Origin: Teredinibacter purpureus
GTDB taxonomy: Bacteria; Pseudomonadota; Gammaproteobacteria; Pseudomonadales; Cellvibrionaceae
Reading direction: 5' to 3'
Assembly: GCF_014217335.1 (NCBI RefSeq)
Contig: NZ_CP060092.1
Location: 4,579,614 to 4,643,613, forward strand
DNA: 64,000 bases
Under the pieces are notes generated by a model. That model searched no databases and was not told where the DNA came from. It was given only the letters and a program-made list of their open reading frames with translations. Each line of letters begins with the position of its first letter. The stretch's first letter is position 1. Shown in pieces: positions 29,157-37,695 of this stretch. Both the position numbers and the translations under genes were made by a program.

Positions 29157-29741
29157 TCAAAGTTGTTCTTTCAATTTTTCCAATGCGCGATAAAAACGCA
29201 TTTTAGTAGCGCTAAGCCCCAACTCCATCAGGGTGGCGATCTCTGCCAAAGATAGCTCGCTAACAAAACGTAAACTGAGAATATGTTGTTCTTCCTCACT
29301 TAAACAATCAACCATAACATCGAAGCTATCCCTCCATAATGACTCCGGTGACTCATCCTGTTGATCGTTATGGTTATCATCGCTCTGCTCTGTAAACGCA
29401 GAATAGAACGCCCGATCCCGCTTCAGTTTTTGATGGCGACTAAAGCAGGTATTATGAATAATTTTTGTCAGCCAGGTTTTAAACGCTGAGCGCTCTTGAA
29501 AACGCGGCAAGCCATTGAACACTTTAAGCAAGATAACTTGACTGGCTTCTTCAGCTTCACCGCTATCACGCAATATGCCAAAGCAGGTGCGGTAGATGAG
29601 AGGGTAATAGCGTTTGATCAACAGTTCATAGGACCGAGTCACATAAGGCAACTCTTTAATAGCCTGCGCGACCAACTCGGTATCGCCACAGTCAGCCGAA
29701 GGCGTGTTACTCGTCACCATGGGTTCCTGAGCCAACAGCAT
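29157..29741 (-). CDS. ECF-type RNA polymerase sigma factor
   Basis: The 194 residues carry sigma region 2 (LIKRYYPLIYRTCFGILRDS, EAEEASQVILLKVFNGLPRF, FKTWLTKIIHNTCFSRHQ) and region 4 with a helix-turn-helix (LRFVSELSLAEIATLMELGL, ATKMRFYRALEKL). Region 3 is missing, as in ECF sigma factors. AAGGA precedes the ATG. It lies 45 bases after the MscS-type gene and overlaps the extended frame of the BON gene, so it sits inside a channel operon. This points to an autonomous envelope- or osmotic-stress response carried by the island (inference). No classical anti-sigma gene is adjacent. Confidence 0.9.
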   Translation of the reverse strand: MLLAQEPMVTSNTPSADCGDTELVAQAIKELPYVTRSYELLIKRYYPLIYRTCFGILRDSGEAEEASQVILLKVFNGLPRFQERSAFKTWLTKIIHNTCFSRHQKLKRDRAFYSAFTEQSDDNHNDQQDESPESLWRDSFDVMVDCLSEEEQHILSLRFVSELSLAEIATLMELGLSATKMRFYRALEKLKEQL

Positions 29742-29786
29742 AATATCGCATCCTTAAATGGCCGCGATGAATAAATGAATAGGCGT

Positions 29787-30617
29787 TCAGCGCTTCACGC
29801 TGACTTTGGCATTGATAATGATCGTATTAGCGACCGAGACCAGGTCGCCGTCTTGTTGTTTGATCTGGGTTTTAACCGTACCAATACTTTCCAACGTACC
29901 GCGAATATCGTCCAGTTGTATTTGATCCCCGGCGCGGTATAAGTCACGCGCATACACGCCAGCGAGAATATTGGCAGAAAGATCGCGACTACCCAAGCCA
30001 AGAGACAATGCAGCGGCAATGCCAATAGCGGCAATAAAAATCGAAATAACTGTATCCAATAAGCCTGTATCAATCTCCAACCGGCCAATCGACAGCGACA
30101 CAATCACCACAAATAATAAACCATAAACCGCTGATGCCAGAGGTTTCGCATACTCTACACCGATGCCTTCGGCACCGGTACGAATCAAATCGCGAACAAA
30201 GTGTGCCACGAACAAACCTATAATAAGAATAAGGGCTGCCGCGATGACCTTGGGCAAGTACATGACAAATTCATCAATGGTTTCCGATACTCTGGGCAAA
30301 CCCAAGGCCTCAGTAGCCGTCACCAGGAATGTCAGCATAATGATCCAGAACGCGATTTTGCCGATGATTTCAGCAGCATCGAGCGTGATATTGGCACGCG
30401 CCATCGTCGCCGCTACACCCACCTTCTTGCTGAGTTCATTAAACCCTGCTTTATTGAGTCCTTTGGCTAACACAAATCCAACAAATCTAGCGACAAAGTA
30501 ACCTATTACGAGTAATAAAATAGCCCCCAGCAAATTAGGTAAAAAACCGGCAAGCTTACCCCAAAGAGTAGTCATTACAGTGAGAATCGTTTCGCTCCAG
30601 ACATTGACTTTTTCCAT
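29787..30617 (-). CDS. MscS-type channel with TM-helix repeats (copy 2)
   Basis: This belongs to the group with conserved TM_helix repeats (PF05552). LAGFLPNLLGAILLLVIGYF lies near the N terminus and a second related repeat, YLPKVIAAALILIIGLFVAH, at about 116-135. The MscS-like pore segment is IGIAAALSLGLGSRDLSANI (near 200), followed by a shortened beta domain (GDQIQLDDIRGTLESIGTVK). The C-terminal alpha-beta domain is reduced, giving 276 residues. A GGAG site precedes the ATG. Gene order small membrane protein - this channel - sigma factor suggests co-regulation. Confidence 0.85.
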   Translation of the reverse strand: MEKVNVWSETILTVMTTLWGKLAGFLPNLLGAILLLVIGYFVARFVGFVLAKGLNKAGFNELSKKVGVAATMARANITLDAAEIIGKIAFWIIMLTFLVTATEALGLPRVSETIDEFVMYLPKVIAAALILIIGLFVAHFVRDLIRTGAEGIGVEYAKPLASAVYGLLFVVIVSLSIGRLEIDTGLLDTVISIFIAAIGIAAALSLGLGSRDLSANILAGVYARDLYRAGDQIQLDDIRGTLESIGTVKTQIKQQDGDLVSVANTIIINAKVSVKR

Positions 30618-30664
30618 GATGTACTCCTCAAAATATTGTAAGATTATTTAGGCAAAAAAGGTTT

Positions 30665-30937
30665 TTAATCGCTATTAGCTCTAAATTTTTTAGTGTTTTC
30701 AGTCGATGTGAAACGTCTTCCTTTTCTTGCCGCTGAGGCGGCTACTATCGGCGCGCAAAAAGCCAATAAGAAGGCAAAGAAAGACGAAATAGCGAGCGTT
30801 AATAAATCACGGGCGCCGGTCTGTACACTGGCTTGCCGAACAGTTATTTCGAGGAGTCCTTCCAGGGCTGGTGGTTCTGGAATTTCAATTCCCAATCTAT
30901 CGCGCAACTGCTTTTCTTCGTCTGAAAGGTCGTTCAT
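30665..30937 (-). CDS. Small membrane protein, 90 aa
   Basis: I do not recognise a family. The protein has a charged N-terminal helix (MNDLSDEEKQLRDRLGIEIP), a linker, and one hydrophobic segment at about 45-69 (LLTLAISSFFAFLLAFCAPIVAAS is its core), then a short basic tail. It looks like a single-pass inner-membrane protein with a cytoplasmic Lys/Arg-rich end. It lies 47 bases upstream of an MscS-type channel in the same direction, so it may be an accessory subunit (inference). Confidence 0.6.
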   Translation of the reverse strand: MNDLSDEEKQLRDRLGIEIPEPPALEGLLEITVRQASVQTGARDLLTLAISSFFAFLLAFCAPIVAASAARKGRRFTSTENTKKFRANSD

Positions 30938-31024
30938 AGCGTATCCTCTGTTTCGATCATAGACTCAGCGATAAGCAGCAAAGTCACAATTTTATTCACC
31001 ACTCTACTCCAATGCATTTTGCCG

Positions 31025-31519
31025 CTATTCACTGCCCTCAACAGACTGGGCCAATCGTGGTAAAAGCAATGGTCCGGCATGGTGGAAAAGCAACGGCGTA
31101 TTTTCACCCTGGAGTTTCACGCTACCACTGATTTCATAAGACGATGATGTTGTACGGCTTAAGGCAGTAAGAATATCAGACAGATGTTGATCATACGCCA
31201 GGGATACCGGAACTCGAACTGAGCGTTCGCTGTTCGCAGAAAAGTGTTCTTGCTGCTGAATACGACCGTATTTGATGTGAGTTTGATTCAAAGTAAGGCC
31301 GTAGAGAATCGTTTCAACAACCATATCGACTGAATTAGGATTGCGAACCTCTAAGTCTATAACGATATGCACCACATCCAGATTGAAGGAAACCAGTGCT
31401 ATATCTCGCAACTGAATCATCGGCGGTTTTAGCTGTGTGGTTTCAGCAACCAACGGCGCTTGCCACAGTAGCGAGAGAAGTACCGATATAATAACGAACA
31501 ATCTGCAGCGCAGTTTCAT
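31025..31519 (-). CDS. LEA14-like (LEA type 2) secreted protein
   Basis: I start the gene at ATG 31519, giving 164 residues with a signal peptide (KLRCRLFVIISVLLSLL, cleavage near LVAE). The frame stays open upstream to 31654, but that part is antisense to a decayed zntB remnant. The mature part follows the LEA type 2/WHy pattern (QLRDIALVSFNLDVVHIVID, EVRNPNSVDMVVETILYGLT, and the later EHFSANSERSVRVPVSLAYD). LEA-like proteins are linked with desiccation and osmotic tolerance. It fits the stress cargo. Confidence 0.8.
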   Translation of the reverse strand: MKLRCRLFVIISVLLSLLWQAPLVAETTQLKPPMIQLRDIALVSFNLDVVHIVIDLEVRNPNSVDMVVETILYGLTLNQTHIKYGRIQQQEHFSANSERSVRVPVSLAYDQHLSDILTALSRTTSSSYEISGSVKLQGENTPLLFHHAGPLLLPRLAQSVEGSE

Positions 31520-31700
31520 TGATGCACTGCCTGTTATTACTGCTATTTTCTTAGCACTTGGTTTTTTTACTGCCCTGTAGGATATCAACACCGGCGAGAT
31601 GCCCCGCGTAGATAACGGTATGGCGTACTCAGTCTTGTTAATAGGCCTTCTCATTGCCGTTTTGTCCAGAGCTTTCTATTTAGATTGTTTACGTCGTTTT
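31518..31700 (+). pseudogene. Remnant of a zntB/corA C-terminal region
   Basis: On the plus strand, translation reads LPVITAIFLALGFFTAL, a TAG stop at 31578-31580, then DINTGEMPRVDNGMAYS and a hydrophobic tail. It aligns with the intact ZntB end (LSVITAVFLPLGFLTGL, then GINIGGMPGVDNNIAFS). The N-terminal cytoplasmic domain is missing, because the region to the left is the LEA gene on the other strand. The intact homologue lies at 24424-25392. It is therefore a degraded duplicate or the relic of an older transporter gene. Confidence 0.75.
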
Positions 31701-31745
31701 CAAATCAATTCTTATTTTGGCCTTGTAAACTTCCCACGCTGCCGA

Positions 31746-32594
31746 TTATGTTTTGATGAGCAGCATGTCACAAGGTGGCGACTCTAACAACGCGCTGGTT
31801 GTACTGCCGACCCAAAAATGTCCCAAGCGCGTCCTCGCCACCAAGCCGATAACGAGCAAATCACTGTGGTTCGCTTTTATATATTCCGGGAGTACATTTT
31901 CAGGATTACCCTGTAGTAGCGTGGTTTGCGATGCTTTCACCGCCGATTCTTTGGCAAAATCATCCAGTCCTTCACGGTGTATTCCCAAAATAGCCGTTTT
32001 ATGCTCCAAAAAAACTCCCGGTACAAAACAACAATGAATCAATTGCCAATTGGCATCCAGTCTACCGCCCCACTTTTTAGCCCATTTAACAATCGATGTA
32101 TCCAGTGTTTTCGGACGTGCGTTTTCATGCAGCGGATCAACCGCAGCCACCACTTTGAAGGGGGTATGCCATGACGTTGTTGTCAGCAGCAATACCGAAC
32201 AAGGAAGCTGGCCAAGCTGCTGGAAAATCGAATGCCTTTTACCCGGTGGTTGATTGTCGATAATCAGCAGATTCTTTTCTTGAGCGTTCAGGCATTTATC
32301 TAGCGAGATCAAATAGTCCGCATCGATAACATCAACTACTCTGTGCTTGATATTATTATCGCCCAATGAACGCTGCACATAGCTGGTTAATTGGTTTTGT
32401 TGAGTTCTACTGTGCTCTAATAGCTGGGTGTTTTGCGGCCACTCTGGCAGATACCAGCGTTCAAAACTGCGTATTCGTTTATCCACGATAATATCTATCG
32501 ATACAGCAAAAATAGTCGCTATCTCGATAACCTTTTGTAGTGTTATATCAGAGACGGTAAAACGCGCATCAATAAACCAAATAACTTTATTCAT
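31746..32594 (-). CDS. Universal stress protein (two-domain, UspE-like)
   Basis: The 282-residue protein has two Usp-like alpha/beta units. The C-terminal one ends with the ATP-type G-x2-G-x9-G(S/T) signature in a recognisable form: LLVIGLVARTRLGHFWVGST followed by TSALLESPPCDMLLIK. The N-terminal unit (SCVLLLTTTSWHTPFKVVAA boundary) lacks the glycine motif and is degenerate, as in UspE. Usp proteins respond to starvation and envelope or osmotic stress. It follows mgtE after a 60-base gap. Confidence 0.85.
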   Translation of the reverse strand: MNKVIWFIDARFTVSDITLQKVIEIATIFAVSIDIIVDKRIRSFERWYLPEWPQNTQLLEHSRTQQNQLTSYVQRSLGDNNIKHRVVDVIDADYLISLDKCLNAQEKNLLIIDNQPPGKRHSIFQQLGQLPCSVLLLTTTSWHTPFKVVAAVDPLHENARPKTLDTSIVKWAKKWGGRLDANWQLIHCCFVPGVFLEHKTAILGIHREGLDDFAKESAVKASQTTLLQGNPENVLPEYIKANHSDLLVIGLVARTRLGHFWVGSTTSALLESPPCDMLLIKT

Positions 32595-32654
32595 AGGTTT
32601 TTCTCCCCGCTACACTATCCACACTTTTTGATAAAGTGCTACCGGCGCTCCGGC

Positions 32655-33998
32655 TCATACCAGCATGCTGGACAGTGCTGTAGCGATACCCAAAAAAGAC
32701 ATAAATCCGGCGATATCCGTCACCGTTGTCAGAATGATTGAGGACGACTGCGCTGGGTCTTGCCCCAGTTTTTTGAGGCAAATAGGTACCAATGCACCAG
32801 CCATTCCGGCAATCGTCATAGAGATCACCATGGATACGGCTATCACTAACGCAAGACCTAGACTCTTACTCCAAAAATAAACGCCCACAGCGCATGTCAG
32901 CGCAATCGCGATACCATTGATCAAGCCGGCACTGGCTTCTTTAAACAGCACATTAAACCAATGGCGAGTAGTAATCTCACGCAGAGTCAATCCCCGCATA
33001 GTAACAGCGAGCGCCTGCGCGCCGGTGTTACCCGACTGCCCAGCAACGACCGGCATCAATACGGCAAGTGCAGTAAACTGTGCGATCGTGCCTTCAAACA
33101 AGCCCACAACGGAGGCCGCCAAAAAACCCGTTAATAAGTTTATTTGCAGCCAGGGTTGGCGCTTGCGCACGGCGAACAAGCTGCTCGATAAGGCCCGTTC
33201 GTCGGCGCTGGCACCCACCATAGTTTGCAGATCAGCCGCAATATTCTCTTTTAATACTTCAATCGCGTTAGCGCCGCGGATAATACCGAGTAAACGGTGG
33301 TGGATGTCGACAACCGGCAGGATGTCGATGGCGTTTTTCTGTAGTTTTTCAGCGACCTCCTCTTTGGGATCTAGCGCAGTCACGAATACGGTAATCGAAC
33401 GACTCAGCTCTGCCAACGTTTCTGTTGGCTGCGCTGCTACCAAGTCGATCAGGTCAACCTGCCCGTGCAAGCGCCTGTCGTTATCCAACGTATACAGTCG
33501 ACGGCGCATAATGGCGGGGTGCTGTGTCAGCTGCACCATGGCTTCTTCTACGGTAATCGTCATGCTAAACGTCAGCACGCCAGTATCCATCATATGGCCG
33601 GCGCAGTTGGATGGATAATCCAGTAACTCGCGCAGTTCATGAGCCTGTGATTCAGCCATTAAGCCCAGATAGCGCTCGCGCTGGCTCTCATCAAAGCGAC
33701 TGATCAAGCTCGCACAAGGGCCTGCATCCAGGGCCCTTAGCAACTCAAGAGCGACTGGGTCCGGTGTCAGTGGCAAGATATGACTTGCTGCCGGTGGTGT
33801 GATGTCTGCCCAGACACGCTGGCGCAGCGCTGAAGGTTGTGACGCGAGAATGTGCGCTGCGTCCTCCGGTGTTAAGGATTCCAGTTTGCGTGCGGCATCG
33901 CGTGGGTAACCGCGAAAAAATGCCTGTGTCAGTGCCTCTGCGGACGTTGACACAGCAGCCTCTGCTTGCTCGGGTAATACCGCTGTATCGACTGTCAT
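32655..33998 (-). CDS. mgtE: MgtE-family magnesium transporter
   Basis: Divalent cation channel regulated by cytoplasmic magnesium. Domains in order are MgtE_N (about 25-125), two CBS motifs (about 130-255), then five membrane helices. The pore domain carries the family signature MPVVAGQSGNTGAQALAVT (about 318-336) and KLGQDPAQSSSIILTTVTD near the C terminus. At 447 residues it is full length. Its start overlaps the stop of the upstream MgtE_N/CBS gene by 4 bases, so both are translated from one message. Confidence 0.93.
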   Translation of the reverse strand: MTVDTAVLPEQAEAAVSTSAEALTQAFFRGYPRDAARKLESLTPEDAAHILASQPSALRQRVWADITPPAASHILPLTPDPVALELLRALDAGPCASLISRFDESQRERYLGLMAESQAHELRELLDYPSNCAGHMMDTGVLTFSMTITVEEAMVQLTQHPAIMRRRLYTLDNDRRLHGQVDLIDLVAAQPTETLAELSRSITVFVTALDPKEEVAEKLQKNAIDILPVVDIHHRLLGIIRGANAIEVLKENIAADLQTMVGASADERALSSSLFAVRKRQPWLQINLLTGFLAASVVGLFEGTIAQFTALAVLMPVVAGQSGNTGAQALAVTMRGLTLREITTRHWFNVLFKEASAGLINGIAIALTCAVGVYFWSKSLGLALVIAVSMVISMTIAGMAGALVPICLKKLGQDPAQSSSIILTTVTDIAGFMSFLGIATALSSMLV

Positions 33999-34843
33999 GA
34001 GGATTCACCCATTAATGAGCCAGACTGCGGCTTATTCAGCAGTCCCAGTAATGCAATCAAAGTGCCCTTATAAGCCTCACCCATTTCGCCCAATAAATCA
34101 TCTTGAGATACCGCGCGGGATGTTTCACCGAACTGCTCCAGGCTGCGCCGTAAATCGGCATGGCGTAATAAACCCACTAACTGTTTGTCACGGTTAAGTA
34201 CCGGTAAGGTGTCATAGCACTGCCAGCCCTCATGACGGGCAGCCGCCGCCAAACTGGTTCTACTCGACAAGACTGGAGGCCCATCCTTACTCAGTTGAGA
34301 AACCGGAGACTCTCCCTTTGCACGTAACAAATCCCTTAGATAGACCTGGCCTATCGGGTGATTTTCATTATCGACAAGCAGCAGCGCATCGCCCAGTAGT
34401 GAACTGTCCTCGACCGTGAAACGCTGTAGTGCTTCAGCCACCCGACAATTAGGCGGTAACATGATGATATCCGCATGCATCCAGGCACCTACCGAATCAT
34501 CAGAATAACTCAGCAATAGGCGGCACAGTATCGCGTTTTTTTCGGGCAGAGCCTTAAGCAAATCGTTGCGCACGGGTTTGCTTATGTATCTCAATATAGC
34601 CGCAGTTCGGTTGGCATTAATAACGCAGAGCAGTGCCGCCGCCATATCTAACGGCCAGTGAGTACACAGTCTGGCAACATAGGACGGCAACATAGTGGCG
34701 ATCAGTTGGCGACCCTGAGTTAATGGCAACGCCAAAATAAATTCGGCCGCATTGCTCTGTGGTTGCAACTCCAGTTGACGTGCGGCGTCATCGGGGTGCT
34801 GTTGAATAAACGTTAACACAACATCCAGTTCACGAGGGCTCAT
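33995..34843 (-). CDS. Soluble MgtE_N/CBS-domain protein without the membrane domain
   Basis: The 282 residues resemble the cytoplasmic half of MgtE: a helical MgtE_N-like region (about 5-120, ELDVVLTFIQQHPDDAARQL, SNAAEFILALPLTQGRQLIA) and a CBS pair (about 130-250, with VGLLRHADLRRSLEQFGETS). There are no membrane helices. It overlaps mgtE by 4 bases downstream and the MscS gene by 4 bases upstream, so three genes are coupled. It may be a dedicated regulatory subunit for the adjacent transporter or channel, sensing Mg2+ or adenine nucleotides (inference). Confidence 0.8.
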   Translation of the reverse strand: MSPRELDVVLTFIQQHPDDAARQLELQPQSNAAEFILALPLTQGRQLIATMLPSYVARLCTHWPLDMAAALLCVINANRTAAILRYISKPVRNDLLKALPEKNAILCRLLLSYSDDSVGAWMHADIIMLPPNCRVAEALQRFTVEDSSLLGDALLLVDNENHPIGQVYLRDLLRAKGESPVSQLSKDGPPVLSSRTSLAAAARHEGWQCYDTLPVLNRDKQLVGLLRHADLRRSLEQFGETSRAVSQDDLLGEMGEAYKGTLIALLGLLNKPQSGSLMGESS

Positions 34844-35730
34844 GCTGACCCTCCTTCTTTTTTGAATAGACCGCCCATAAAGGAACTGCCTTCTTCGGGG
34901 GTGTCAGCAATAATCTCAGTGATCTGCTCATGACATAGTTTGGCAGGTACTACTGCCCTACCCTTTTTTGTATCCAGGATCATCAGGGTGGGCGTAATCT
35001 CTAATAAATAACCCTCACTATCGCCAAACTTAACCAACTGCCCCAGCTGATAGTGCTTACGCGCTGTCTGTACGCCAATCACATTGGCAACAAAGTGCCT
35101 CGCACCCAGTGCAAAAGCCAGCGCCGCACCACCCAATAATACGCCAGCAACAACAATCAAGGTGGTGGTGAGAAAAGCAACATTAATACCCAGCTGCTCG
35201 ACACCAATGGCCATCGCCGTCAACACAACCGTTACCTGAGCGATTCGAGCCAGTAAATCAGCCTGAGCGATGCCAGTAGATTCAGCGGTGCTGGCTACTG
35301 CTGAGCGCGCAACCCCACTTAAGGCAAAGCCGGCCAGAATAATCAACAAACCTGTCAGCACATTGGGCAGATAAGTCAATAGCGCAGTGGTCACACCAGA
35401 GAACACTTTCCAACCCAGCAGGTTGGCGCTGGCGGCGACAAAAAACAGCAACACGCTCCAGAATACAATATCGCTACCCAGTCGTGCATAGGACCGAACC
35501 GATGACGTTTGCGAGCCGCGTTTTTGCGCGGTGCGCAGCAACAACAACTCAAACCCTCGAATCAGCTTGCGCGCTAATAGGCGCAGCAGCCAAGCGATAA
35601 TCCAGCCGGCCAGTAGCAACGCCAACGCGCCCAGCAATTGCGGTATATGATCAATCATTTGCCGGGTGAATTCCTGGTAGGTTTCGGCCAGCGCCCCCTG
35701 CCAATCGAAAGCCTGTTTAGTCTCTGCCAT
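34840..35730 (-). CDS. MscS-family mechanosensitive channel (copy 3)
   Basis: The 296-residue product has several hydrophobic segments (about 34-55, 85-105, 118-140, 158-200). The pore-like region is AGVLLGGAALAFALGARHFV followed by ANVIGVQTARKHYQLGQLVK, and a short beta domain (GDSEGYLLEITPTLMILDTK). It is the first gene of the minus-strand group, and its end overlaps the MgtE_N/CBS gene by 4 bases. It is related to copy 2 rather than to copies 1 and 4. Confidence 0.85.
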   Translation of the reverse strand: MAETKQAFDWQGALAETYQEFTRQMIDHIPQLLGALALLLAGWIIAWLLRLLARKLIRGFELLLLRTAQKRGSQTSSVRSYARLGSDIVFWSVLLFFVAASANLLGWKVFSGVTTALLTYLPNVLTGLLIILAGFALSGVARSAVASTAESTGIAQADLLARIAQVTVVLTAMAIGVEQLGINVAFLTTTLIVVAGVLLGGAALAFALGARHFVANVIGVQTARKHYQLGQLVKFGDSEGYLLEITPTLMILDTKKGRAVVPAKLCHEQITEIIADTPEEGSSFMGGLFKKEGGSA

Positions 35731-35782
35731 GGCAGACTCCTTATTTTTTACATTAACGTTTAGCCGCTATTGCTGTGTTTGA

Positions 35783-35887
35783 CTGATAGGCTGTCATCAA
35801 AGTCACATTAGCTGTATTTTTTGTATTCTAATAGAGCTATGCAAAAACAAAGCACCTTTATTGATAGCCTTTATTTGATGTGACTTT
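35783..35887. promoter_or_regulatory. Repeat pair in the divergent promoter region
   Basis: AAAGTCACAT at 35799-35808 has an exact inverted copy at 35878-35887. TGATAG followed by a two-base variable core lies upstream of each half (about 35783-35790 and 35861-35868). The 254-base gap separates divergent channel genes, so these could be operator halves for one regulator. There is no experimental or family support. Confidence 0.4.
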
Positions 35888-35984
35888 TTGTCGTTTAATA
35901 CAGTCTATAGCACGCTGGCATCTCCGGGTGGTTTAATGAGCTGTCACGTATGCCCGCAGATAATTATCAATAGAGATCAGACAC

Positions 35985-36776
35985 ATGCCAGACAGCGAAC
36001 CTTGGTGGGGAGATTTTCCGCTTACAGAACAACAATCATTGTGCTGGTCCATCGGCGAGCGGCAACTCATCATTCAACGCCAGGCTAGCGAGTGGAGTAC
36101 CTGGAATATTGAAACCGAGACAGAAAACCAGGAACGACTGGTACGGACAGACCATGCCAACCAGGAACTACCCGATCAGGTATTGCTGGGGCGGCATTTA
36201 CAAGCGACTACGGCGGCCAGCCTTCGTGTGATACCTGCCCTGGCCGATCGTTCCATCGTTACTCGCCCCAATGTGCCCTTGCGTTTGCTGGGTGGAGAGA
36301 AAACACGAATTTATGTCAGCACGCCACTCTGGTTTAAAGCACTGACACTACCCGGTGATTTGTGTTTGTTGGACGTTCCTTTTTGGCGCCCTTCTGATTC
36401 TTGGTTCGGCCCCTCAACTCGGGAGGGAGAAATGTGTTATGCCAAGTATACCGAGGCTCGCCTGCAGGTAGCGCTACTTGAACAGCGCCCGCATCGCGCT
36501 ATTACGCCCGTTTTTATCCACAATAAACAACGGGAGGCGCTGCTGATTGATCGCCTGAACGTACCCGTGCCCTTGCTCAGCCTCTATCAGGATACCCATC
36601 AAGGGCTATGGACCAATACTATCAGCGTGACCCGTGAGGCGGACGATGACCTGATAGAACTGCTGCTGGAAAAACAAGCGCCGGCAGAAGCTCAGGATGC
36701 CAGCCTAGTCGCAGCACCTCGAATCGCCAGCGGCAGACATACGCTGATTCGTAGTTTGGGTAGTTTATTCGCCTAG
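35985..36776 (+). CDS. DUF432-like protein
   Basis: The 263-residue protein is soluble, rich in beta-strand-like segments, and ends in ASGRHTLIRSLGSLFA. I assign it tentatively to DUF432, a family I remember as often lying beside mechanosensitive channel genes. Here an MscS gene starts 31 bases downstream. Distinctive segments are VTRPNVPLRLLGGEKTRIYV, STPLWFKALTLPGDLCLLDV and RAITPVFIHNKQREALLIDR. It lacks a signal peptide and membrane segments. Function is unknown; the pairing suggests it modulates or senses for the channel (inference). Confidence 0.65.
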   Translation: MPDSEPWWGDFPLTEQQSLCWSIGERQLIIQRQASEWSTWNIETETENQERLVRTDHANQELPDQVLLGRHLQATTAASLRVIPALADRSIVTRPNVPLRLLGGEKTRIYVSTPLWFKALTLPGDLCLLDVPFWRPSDSWFGPSTREGEMCYAKYTEARLQVALLEQRPHRAITPVFIHNKQREALLIDRLNVPVPLLSLYQDTHQGLWTNTISVTREADDDLIELLLEKQAPAEAQDASLVAAPRIASGRHTLIRSLGSLFA

Positions 36777-36807
36777 TTTTACCCATACATAATTACAGGA
36801 GACTATT

Positions 36808-37695
36808 GTGGAAGATATTAAACGCATTATTGAATTCTTGGAGGCGACTCATTTGCCGTCTATCGCCCACGCAATACTATTATTGCTATTTGGTTATATT
36901 GCCGGACGCCTCGCCAGTACCACCTTGGTGAAACTCTTTCACAAAGGCATGAGTCCGCATGGGCAACAAATTCTAAAAAGGTCTGTATTTTACGGAATTT
37001 TTGGGTTGCTGGTGATATCTGCACTCAAACAATTGGGATTTGACCTAAGCATATTACTGGGTGCCGCAGGTATTTTCACCGTAGCCATTGGTTTTGCCTC
37101 ACAAACTTCTGCCTCCAATTTAATCAGCGGACTCTTTTTGATGATTGAGCGGCCCTTTTCCATTACCGATATCATTCGCGTGGGTGACACTACCGGCGAA
37201 GTGATTTCCATTGATCTATTGTCTGTCAAGCTGCGCACGTTCGACAATTTATTTGTACGGATACCCAACGAGACCATGATCAAAACCGAAGTCACCACAT
37301 TAACCAAATTCCCTATACGTCGTGCCGATCTTAAAATTGGCGTTGCCTATAAAGAAGACATAGACCGGGTAAAGACGCTGTTGACAGACATGGCCAGTAA
37401 AAACCCTTTATGCCTCGAAGAACCCGCGCCGCTATTCATATTTAGCGGCTTTGGTAATTCATCCATCGATATCCAGTTTTCAGTGTGGGCGCAGCGAGAA
37501 AACTTTTTGCAACTGAAGAACAGTCTCTATGAGGACATTAAAAAAACCTTTGACCGGGAAGGCATTGAAATTCCTTTTCCTCACGTCAGTCTTTATACTG
37601 GCTCTGCGACGCAGCCACTACCGATTACCCTGACCAATAACGATCCAGGCAATAACAACCCGGAAGATAAACTATCAACAGAGGAGTTAACATGA
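36808..37695 (+). CDS. MscS-family mechanosensitive channel (copy 4)
   Basis: The 295 residues contain helices at about 18-36, 55-72 and 78-112. The pore segment is AIGFASQTSASNLISGLFLM (about 93-112), then the canonical MscS beta domain (SITDIIRVGDTTGEVISIDL, NLFVRIPNETMIKTEVTTLT) and C-terminal domain. It is closest in plan to copy 1. ATTACAGGAG precedes its GTG start. It overlaps the secreted protein gene by 4 bases. Confidence 0.92.
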   Translation: MEDIKRIIEFLEATHLPSIAHAILLLLFGYIAGRLASTTLVKLFHKGMSPHGQQILKRSVFYGIFGLLVISALKQLGFDLSILLGAAGIFTVAIGFASQTSASNLISGLFLMIERPFSITDIIRVGDTTGEVISIDLLSVKLRTFDNLFVRIPNETMIKTEVTTLTKFPIRRADLKIGVAYKEDIDRVKTLLTDMASKNPLCLEEPAPLFIFSGFGNSSIDIQFSVWAQRENFLQLKNSLYEDIKKTFDREGIEIPFPHVSLYTGSATQPLPITLTNNDPGNNNPEDKLSTEELT

